Assembly (NCBI GenBank): GCA_051001135.1
Contig: JBPCNO010000170.1
Location: 1-8,962 of the forward strand
Direction of reading: 5' to 3'
DNA from: CAWHMN01 sp051001135
GTDB lineage: Bacteria; Acidobacteriota; Terriglobia; Terriglobales; Acidobacteriaceae
Length of the DNA stretch: 8,962 bases
The notes beneath the pieces are model-generated. The model was not told the origin of the DNA and searched no databases. It was given only the letters and a program-made list of their open reading frames with translations. Below, piece after piece: positions 1 through 5,015 of this stretch. Position 1 is the first letter of the stretch. Each line of letters opens with the position of its first letter. Position numbers and translations under genes: made by a program.

Positions 1-135
1 CCTATGGGCCGGTTCGGAAGAACGGACGAGCTGGTAGGGGCGGCCGTATACCTGGCGTCTGACTCGGCCTCATTCGTCACCGGGCAGGTATTAGTGGTCG
101 ATGGCGGCTTTCTGGCGAGCGGGGTAAATCAGTAG
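1..135 (+). CDS. Short-chain dehydrogenase/reductase (SDR), C-terminal fragment
   Basis: The window opens inside this gene, in frame from base 1, and 44 codons remain before a TAG stop. The visible end is typical of classical SDR oxidoreductases: an opening PMGRFGR, then ELVGAAVYLASD, then FVTGQVLVVDGGF. These correspond to the last helix and strand of the Rossmann fold in NAD(P)-dependent alcohol or sugar dehydrogenases. The closing residues (DGGFLASGVNQ) recall SDRs annotated as gluconate 5-dehydrogenase or 2-deoxygluconate 3-dehydrogenase types, but the cofactor motif and the Ser-Tyr-Lys catalytic residues lie outside the window, so the substrate cannot be assigned. The gene lies 91 bases upstream of the PLP enzyme on the same strand and may be co-transcribed with it. 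SDR membership is fairly sure; the subtype is a guess. Confidence 0.85.
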   Translation, partial: PMGRFGRTDELVGAAVYLASDSASFVTGQVLVVDGGFLASGVNQ

Positions 136-209
136 CGTTCGCAGGAGCGCCGACCTCATTCGCTCTATCGAGCTGGCTCAGCGGTTTGGAAGCGGGAATC
201 GCCTTACTC

Positions 210-217
210 AGGAGAGG
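210..217 (+). promoter_or_regulatory. Shine-Dalgarno site that fixes a TTG start
   Basis: AGGAGAGG lies nine bases before the TTG at 227. No ATG or GTG occurs in frame between it and the conserved LDTP motif of the downstream protein, so this site supports a TTG initiation codon for the PLP enzyme. Confidence 0.7.
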
Positions 218-226
218 ACATACACT

Positions 227-1321
227 TTGAACATATGTGACCTCGATACCCCCTCCGTATTGATCTCGATGGATGTAATGGAGCGCAACCTGGCGCGACT
301 ATCGGAGTATTGTACCCAGTACAATCTGAAGCTACGGCCGCATACGAAGACGCATAAGATACCGGAGCTGGCACATAAACAACTGAGCTACGGAGCAATC
401 GGAGTTACGGTAGCAAAGCTTGGCGAGGCTGAGGTTATGGCGGATGCCGGCGTAGAGGACATCCTGATTGCCTATCCTCTCGTAGGCAGAGAGAAACTGC
501 GACGCTTCGTAGCTTTGGCATCCCGGAGCCGTGTGACGGTCGCTGTCGATTCGCTCGAAGTGGCCGAGGCTATCTCTGGCTCTGTTGCTCCAAGCGGCTG
601 TCGTATCGGAGTATTGACAGAGTTCAACACCGGGCTGCGGCGTTGCGGTCTTCCTGTATCGGCATCTTCGGTGAGCTTAGTCGAAAGAATGTCCTCGCTC
701 CCTGGACTTGAGTGGCGCGGTCTTCTGGTTTATCCCGGACACATCATGTCGAACTCCTCAGACCTGGATCTACTGATCGGCCGGGAGAACTCGCTACTAG
801 AGCGGTTGCTGGAGCTCGTCAATCGGGCCGGATTGGACTGCCATGTAGTGAGCGGCGGCAACACTCCCACCGCTTACTCGTCCCATCGCTTTGCCGGCGT
901 AACGGAGATTCGGCCGGGCACTTACATCTTCAATGACAAGAACACCGTTTGCGCGGGTGCTGCTTCATGGAGCGACTGTGCCGCGACGATTCTCACAACC
1001 GTCGTCAGCAGGAGCGTCGCGGGACGAGCCATCCTCGACGCAGGCAGCAAGACACTGAGTTCCGATCGGCTTGCCACCGGCGACCAGCAGGGGTTCGGGA
1101 GGATTCTTGAGTATCCACAGGCCATCATCGAAGGACTGTCGGAAGAACATGGTCACGTCGACACCAGCACCATGCCGGAGAAGATGAGCATTGGTGAGAG
1201 AGTGCGCGTGATACCGAATCATGTCTGCGTTGTCATGAATCTGCACGATGTCGTCTATGGGGTGGAAGGCGAGCGAGTCGTTGCAAAGTGGAGGGTGGCA
1301 GCCAGGGGGAAGGTGACCTGA
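227..1321 (+). CDS. D-threonine aldolase / D-serine dehydratase-like PLP enzyme (DSD1 family)
   Basis: A 364-residue fold-III PLP enzyme (alanine racemase N-terminal barrel followed by the D-serine dehydratase-like domain). Family members cleave D-threonine or related beta-hydroxy-D-amino acids to glycine plus an aldehyde, or deaminate D-serine; they are cytoplasmic and use a divalent metal. Visible signatures are LDTPS near residue 6, RPHTKTHK at 37-44 with K41 the likely Schiff-base lysine, the phosphate-binding SGGNTPT at 209-215, EIRPGTYIFND at 227-237, DAGSK at 271-275, EEHGH at 306-310, and PNHVC at 330-334, where H332 and C334 match the metal ligands of the family. The length is near normal. 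The TTG start is chosen because it has a strong ribosome binding site and keeps the LDTP motif; the first ATG comes only after it. The gene follows an SDR gene and converges with the deacylase gene, leaving 40 bases and no evident terminator hairpin. The family is clear; aldolase versus dehydratase activity cannot be decided. Confidence 0.88.
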   Translation: MNICDLDTPSVLISMDVMERNLARLSEYCTQYNLKLRPHTKTHKIPELAHKQLSYGAIGVTVAKLGEAEVMADAGVEDILIAYPLVGREKLRRFVALASRSRVTVAVDSLEVAEAISGSVAPSGCRIGVLTEFNTGLRRCGLPVSASSVSLVERMSSLPGLEWRGLLVYPGHIMSNSSDLDLLIGRENSLLERLLELVNRAGLDCHVVSGGNTPTAYSSHRFAGVTEIRPGTYIFNDKNTVCAGAASWSDCAATILTTVVSRSVAGRAILDAGSKTLSSDRLATGDQQGFGRILEYPQAIIEGLSEEHGHVDTSTMPEKMSIGERVRVIPNHVCVVMNLHDVVYGVEGERVVAKWRVAARGKVT

Positions 1322-1361
1322 AGAACGGCCTCTGCTAACTCTTCTAATTTCTCTCCGCCAG

Positions 1362-2894
1362 TCAGCTTGTTACATGATTTGCGACACGGCCGTCTTCAAC
1401 CAGGATTTCTCCTTCTCGCAGAACGTAGCGGATCCCCGCCGGTGCAACAGAGGGATTTTCATAAGTGGCAGCGCTATCTATTTCTTCTGGATCAAAGATA
1501 GTCAGATCGGCATAGTAGCCAGACTCAATCTTGCCGCGACCTTGCAAGCCAAATCGTTGCGCGGGCCTATACGTGATCTTCTCTACAGCTTCTTCAAGGC
1601 TGAGCCATTTTCTTCTTCTGCATATATCTCCCAACAGGAGCGGGAACGTACCATATAGACGCGGATGAGGGCGTCCGCGTACGTAGAAGCCGTCGCTGAT
1701 GATCATCGAAAGAGGGTGCGTAAGCGTCTGCTTAAGATTGGCTTCACTCTGATTGATTCCCAGGATGTTGACCGCTCCGCCCTCCTGCACGAGCAGATCC
1801 AGAACTACCAACGCGGGTTCCGCGTTCCATATCTCGGCAATATCTGCAATGCTGAGGCCAACCAGATCCTGTCGAGCGCTGGAGCGTACGGCGGAGATGA
1901 GGATGCCCGGCCAGCCTTGCGCCACAGTGCGGTCCATCTCCAGGCAGATGGATCTACGTTCGCCGCGGTTACCCAAGCGTGCTTGCAGCCCTTGCAGGCC
2001 GCCTTCCAATGCCCACTGGGGCACAAGTTGCGTCAGAACGGTGCTTCCTCGCGTGTACGGATAGCAATCAAATGCAATGTCGACTCCGCCCTGACGAGCC
2101 CTCTCTATGATCTCCAGAGCCTGCTGCTGCTTATCCCAGTTTCGCGGGCCCACCACCTGTAAATGTGAGATCTGCAGCCTGCATCCTGTACGTGTTGCGA
2201 TTCCAATCTGCTCCTGTAATGCTTCGCAGACCTCATCGGAATAGTTGCGTATGTGAGTTGCATACACTCTGTTGTGACGTACGACAACGGAACACAAGCG
2301 ATCCAGTTCTTCTACGGGAGAACTGGCGCCGGGAGAATACATAAGGCCGGTAGACAGCCCCACTGCCCCCTCGTCGAGAGCATCGTCGAGCATGTGAACC
2401 ATGGCGTCCATAGACCGTTCTGGAAGAGGGCCTAACTGATGTCCTGCGACCGCCACACGTAAGCTCCCATGCCCAACCAGTGATGAAACGCCTGTCCGGC
2501 AACGGGTCCCGGTGTCCGCAATGTAGGAGCGCGCATCGTGCCAGCCCCAGCTTTCGTCCCCAGAAAAAATTCCATTCGCAAATTCTCGGAGTTCCGTAGC
2601 TCTCTCGCCGGTTGGATAGGCTGAGAAACCACAATTTCCCACAATTTCAGAAGTTACTCCCTGGAGTAATTTCTCGGGAGCGTTCTCAAGGACCTGAAGG
2701 TCGGAGTGGCTGTGTGCATCTATGAAGCCAGGCGCGATGACGAGCCCGGTACAATCGATTACTTCAGCGCTGCTCGGCGGCGGGCTAGAACTGACTCCTG
2801 AGATTCGGCCGCAGGTGACGAACAGGTTCGCGGGAAACGGCTTGGTACCGGTGCCATCCACAATCATTCCGCCAACCAGGGCAGCATCCCTCAC
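1362..2894 (-). CDS. N-acyl-D-amino-acid deacylase (D-aminoacylase)
   Basis: A metal-dependent amidohydrolase that hydrolyses N-acyl-D-amino acids to a carboxylate and a free D-amino acid. Numbered from the chosen GTG start (510 residues), it shows an N-terminal beta-sandwich with VDGTG, then GFIDAHSHSD with metal ligands H61 and H63, VGNCGFS with C88 (this subgroup uses a cysteine where many amidohydrolases have a carboxylated lysine), THIRNYSD with H214, ISHLQ with H244, FDCYPY, and IISDG with D401, the probable catalytic aspartate. The C-terminal sandwich strands include GYYADLTIFDPEEID. All active-site residues are present and no signal peptide is seen, so a cytoplasmic location is inferred. 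The length is slightly above the roughly 480 residues of characterised enzymes. The GTG at 2894 is preferred because GGAGGG precedes it by six bases; an ATG at 2918 would add eight residues, but its GAGG abuts the codon. The gene is 65 bases downstream of the DeoR-type regulator gene. Confidence 0.9.
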   Translation of the reverse strand: MRDAALVGGMIVDGTGTKPFPANLFVTCGRISGVSSSPPPSSAEVIDCTGLVIAPGFIDAHSHSDLQVLENAPEKLLQGVTSEIVGNCGFSAYPTGERATELREFANGIFSGDESWGWHDARSYIADTGTRCRTGVSSLVGHGSLRVAVAGHQLGPLPERSMDAMVHMLDDALDEGAVGLSTGLMYSPGASSPVEELDRLCSVVVRHNRVYATHIRNYSDEVCEALQEQIGIATRTGCRLQISHLQVVGPRNWDKQQQALEIIERARQGGVDIAFDCYPYTRGSTVLTQLVPQWALEGGLQGLQARLGNRGERRSICLEMDRTVAQGWPGILISAVRSSARQDLVGLSIADIAEIWNAEPALVVLDLLVQEGGAVNILGINQSEANLKQTLTHPLSMIISDGFYVRGRPHPRLYGTFPLLLGDICRRRKWLSLEEAVEKITYRPAQRFGLQGRGKIESGYYADLTIFDPEEIDSAATYENPSVAPAGIRYVLREGEILVEDGRVANHVTS

Positions 2895-2900
2895 GGTATT

Positions 2901-2906
2901 CCCTCC
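2901..2906 (-). promoter_or_regulatory. Shine-Dalgarno site supporting a GTG start
   Basis: On the minus strand GGAGGG sits six bases before the GTG at 2894-2892. This ideal spacing favours GTG over the in-frame ATG at 2918 as the start of the D-aminoacylase. Confidence 0.6.
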
Positions 2907-2959
2907 GCGACCAAGCATCCTCAGATATGTTTTACCCTAGGCCGGGAATGCCGTGACTT

Positions 2960-3745
2960 CTATGCGCGAATCACTTGGACGCCCCGCTGCGTGAACTCGG
3001 CTACACTCTCGTCCGACGCATTGGTATCGGTAATCAGCATGTGAATGTCGCTGAGCGGGCAGATGAGCGCTGGGCTCACGTGACCCAGCTTGCTGGAATC
3101 CGCTACGGCGATCACCTGCTTTGCCTGCTTCAGCATGGTGCGGAAGGTGAGCGCCTCGTCCGCCTCTCCGGTAGTCGCGCCACGCGCCACGTCAAGACCG
3201 ATGACGCCAAGAAAGACCTTGTCCATGTAGACGCTGCTGAGGAAATTCACAGCCGCGGGACCGGTCAGCGAAAAGGACCACGCCCAGGGAACAGCGCCGC
3301 CGGTGAGATAGGTGCGGATGCGCGGCTGGTTGCAGAGTTCCATGCCGATGTTGATAGCGTTGGTCACGACCGTGATGTTCGATCGATGGCGGATGCTGCG
3401 TCCGACCTGCGTGGTGGTCGTTCCCGCAGTCAGCCCGATGGTGTCATTTTCCGCAATCAACTCCGCCGCCGCCAGACCGATCCGCCGCTTCTCCTTCGCG
3501 CAGCGCTGGTCGCGCGCCTGGAACGATTGATCGTAGCGGAACGGTTCATAAAGCAGCGGCTCCACCAGAGTCGCGCCGCCGTGGGTACGCCGTACTAATC
3601 CGCGCCGCTCCAGTTTGGTAAGGTCCCGGCGAATGCTCGGTGCAGAAGAGCCGACGGCGGCGATAATCTCTTCGAGCGACGCCTCTCCCTCGCGAAGCAG
3701 TAGCTTTACGATCCTCTCCGCGCGCTCTTCACCCTTTGTGGCCAT
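2960..3745 (-). CDS. DeoR/GlpR-family transcriptional repressor
   Basis: A 261-residue regulator, the usual size for the DeoR family. Residues 5-60 form the winged helix-turn-helix: ERAERIVKLL, then SSAPSIRRDLTKLERRGLV, closing with the hallmark RRTHGGA at 52-58. The C-terminal part is the DeoR sensor domain, related to ribose-5-phosphate isomerase-like folds, with GTTTTQ near 108-113, VVTNA at 126-130, LTGG at 147-150, DKVFLGVIGLD at 175-185 and AVADSSKLG at 213-221. Such proteins usually repress a neighbouring catabolic operon and are released by a phosphorylated sugar or similar metabolite. The ATG at 3745 is chosen because homology begins there; an upstream GTG at 3787 would add 14 unconserved residues. 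GGAG lies a rather long 12 bases from the ATG. The gene is between cutC and the D-aminoacylase gene on the same strand, which suggests local control of this unit. The effector is unknown. Confidence 0.9.
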   Translation of the reverse strand: MATKGEERAERIVKLLLREGEASLEEIIAAVGSSAPSIRRDLTKLERRGLVRRTHGGATLVEPLLYEPFRYDQSFQARDQRCAKEKRRIGLAAAELIAENDTIGLTAGTTTTQVGRSIRHRSNITVVTNAINIGMELCNQPRIRTYLTGGAVPWAWSFSLTGPAAVNFLSSVYMDKVFLGVIGLDVARGATTGEADEALTFRTMLKQAKQVIAVADSSKLGHVSPALICPLSDIHMLITDTNASDESVAEFTQRGVQVIRA

Positions 3746-3851
3746 GCAGCCAGATATCTCCAGTCGCGTTCGGAAGACGATAGTCACGTCGCGCGCATAC
3801 GAACCTTGCGCCTGCGCTCTTCAAGATCAACGCCGCCGAATCCCGACGATT

Positions 3852-4628
3852 CTATAGCACCGGCTTACGCCGCGACCCACTCGGCGTGCCGTGAAAGCTT
3901 GCGACCAGCGCGCGAACATCTTCCTCCAGCAGGACTGGCTGCGCCTCCGCGTGCCCACCAGGTAGTGCGGCAGCAGCGTCGATGTGCCGGTTCGGCGGGA
4001 GCGATGAGGCGGCGCGCCGCAGAGAGGCATGCATCGCTGCGACACCCGTGGAGCGCCAGAGAGCCGTGGCAGTTTCGATCGTAACGCCGGCCCCGCCGAT
4101 AATCTCAAGCCTCCCGCCGGCCAGACGTACTAGTTCTGCCACTCTCGTGGCGCCTAGCGCCAGACTCGGTGCACCGCCGGAGGTGAGCAGGCCCGTCGCC
4201 CCACTTACGATCACGTCTTCAAGCGCGCGCGTAAGATCGGCACACTCGTCGAAGGCGCGATGAAAGGTAACAGCCATGGGCCGGGCTCGTTCGACGAGTT
4301 GACGCGTGCGCCTAACATCGATCGTATCGGCAGGTGTCAGCAACCCAAGGACAACGCCATCGATCCCGGCGCCCTTGAAAAGATCGATATCGCGCTCCAT
4401 GGACGATATTTCGTCGTGCGAGTACACGAAGTTTCCCGCTCGCGGACGAACCATCACGTGAATGGGCACCGAAACAGTCTCACGCGCCAACGCAACTAGG
4501 CCGAGGCTCGGGGTCAATCCCCCCTGCGCCAGAACGCTGCAGAATTCGACACGCGTCGCTCCGCCGCGCGCGGCCGTTTGCGCCGCCTCCAGCGTGTCGA
4601 CGCAGATTTCGATGACGGGTGGCGGCAT
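3852..4628 (-). CDS. cutC: CutC-family TIM-barrel protein
   Basis: A 258-residue protein matching CutC (E. coli CutC is 248 residues). Conserved segments in order: IEICVDTLEAA at 6-16, GGATRVEFC at 22-30, GGLTPS at 36-41, MVRPRAGNFVYS at 59-70, GVVLGLLTPAD at 91-101, TFHRAFD at 121-127, GLLTSGG at 146-152, IIGGAGV at 176-182 and MHASLR at 199-204. The family is called copper homeostasis protein, but the copper phenotype in E. coli has been attributed to the MicL sRNA encoded at that locus, so a direct metal role is doubtful and the biochemical function is open. The start is uncertain: ATG codons at 4631 and 4628 follow a GGAGG at zero and three bases, while an ATG at 4664 and a TTG at 4670 would add 12 and 14 unconserved residues without a good ribosome binding site. 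It appears to be the first gene of the minus-strand unit; the next gene starts 106 bases downstream. Confidence 0.88.
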   Translation of the reverse strand: MPPPVIEICVDTLEAAQTAARGGATRVEFCSVLAQGGLTPSLGLVALARETVSVPIHVMVRPRAGNFVYSHDEISSMERDIDLFKGAGIDGVVLGLLTPADTIDVRRTRQLVERARPMAVTFHRAFDECADLTRALEDVIVSGATGLLTSGGAPSLALGATRVAELVRLAGGRLEIIGGAGVTIETATALWRSTGVAAMHASLRRAASSLPPNRHIDAAAALPGGHAEAQPVLLEEDVRALVASFHGTPSGSRRKPVL

Positions 4629-4730
4629 CATCCTCCGAATGCTCGGGCGAATCGCTGAAACCATCCCCAAGCCAGATAAGCCTACCGCAATGCGTAGCGC
4701 CGCGTCAGAGACATTCGATTATTTCTCATG

Positions 4731-4750
4731 TTTTCAATCATGAAAATGAT
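4731..4750. promoter_or_regulatory. AT-rich overlapping dyads, candidate operator near the cutC promoter
   Basis: TTTTCA-ATCA-TGAAAA (4731-4746) and ATCAT-GAAA-ATGAT (4737-4750) are two perfect interleaved inverted repeats. A minus-strand AATAAT, one mismatch from a -10 box, lies nearby at 4723-4718. The position, about 100 bases upstream of cutC, suits an operator for the DeoR-type regulator, but that is inference and the -35 element is weak. Confidence 0.35.
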
Positions 4751-4765
4751 TTATCGACTGCGGAC

Positions 4766-4785
4766 GCTCTTTCGTCAAAGCGAGC
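4766..4785. repeat. Imperfect inverted repeat in the divergent region
   Basis: GCTC-TTT-CGTC-AAA-GC-GAGC forms a dyad with seven base pairs and a two-base bulge. It lies about 20 bases from the AT-rich dyads. The CTTTCGT core resembles sequences found in some DeoR-family operators. It could be a binding site or chance. Confidence 0.25.
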
Positions 4786-4880
4786 AGGTCAGTGCCGGAT
4801 CTCACAGCGACAGGAGAACAGATAGGATACGCACAGGGGCGACATGCGAGTCATCGTTTAAATGGCTGTCGGATATTTGA

Positions 4881-4897
4881 GCGAAATCATGCGAAAT
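4881..4897. repeat. Phased direct repeat GCGAAAT
   Basis: GCGAAAT occurs at 4881-4887 and again at 4891-4897, exactly ten bases apart (one helical turn). It sits roughly 35-50 bases upstream of the predicted -35 box of the receptor gene, a place where activators bind. The function is inferred from position only. Confidence 0.3.
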
Positions 4898-4918
4898 GGT
4901 CTTATTTGTGATTTTTCA

Positions 4919-4938
4919 GAAGATTGTTCTTCACAATC
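4919..4938. repeat. Overlapping perfect dyads at the receptor promoter
   Basis: GAAGA-TTGT-TCTTC (4919-4932) and GATTGT-TCTTC-ACAATC (4922-4938) are perfect inverted repeats that share bases and cover the predicted -35 hexamer. They lie upstream of the predicted transcript start, so a protein-binding operator is more likely than an RNA hairpin. Confidence 0.35.
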
Positions 4939-4959
4939 AGACTTCCATTACGCGATAAT
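4930..4959 (+). promoter_or_regulatory. Predicted sigma70-type promoter for the receptor gene
   Basis: TTCACA (4930-4935, five of six to TTGACA), an 18-base spacer and GATAAT (4954-4959, five of six to TATAAT). Transcription would begin near 4966 and give a leader of about 50 bases before the ATG at 5016, with GGAGG at 5001-5005 as ribosome binding site. Read by eye, not scored. Confidence 0.45.
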
Positions 4960-5015
4960 TGGCTCCAATTTAGAACTTGGCAACAAATTCTTCGCACGAC
5001 GGAGGCACGCCCGCA

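Larger units (their letters stand above)
4629..5015. other. Divergent intergenic region between cutC and the TonB-dependent receptor
   Basis: A 387-base non-coding stretch between two divergently transcribed genes; up to 42 bases at its left end would be coding if cutC starts at TTG 4670. It contains an AT-rich dyad cluster (4731-4750), a second imperfect dyad (4766-4785), a phased direct repeat (4881-4897), overlapping dyads (4919-4938), a sigma70-like promoter (4930-4959) and the receptor's Shine-Dalgarno site GGAGG at 5001-5005. I see no tRNA, riboswitch or convincing small gene in it. Confidence 0.7.

Noticed and set aside
1322..1361. A terminator between the convergent PLP enzyme and deacylase genes
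   Set aside because: The 40-base gap has pyrimidine-rich stretches but no stable hairpin followed by a T run on either strand.
1665..2162. A 165-codon plus-strand open frame opposite the D-aminoacylase gene
   Set aside because: The minus strand here encodes conserved amidohydrolase motifs; the plus frame shows none.
2975..3598. A 207-codon plus-strand open frame opposite the DeoR regulator
   Set aside because: It is a mirror frame of a clear helix-turn-helix regulator with an Arg-rich composition and no motif.
4844..4861. A possible five-residue leader peptide (ATG to TAA) upstream of the receptor
   Set aside because: It lies upstream of the predicted transcript start, has no clear ribosome binding site and no regulatory codon pattern.
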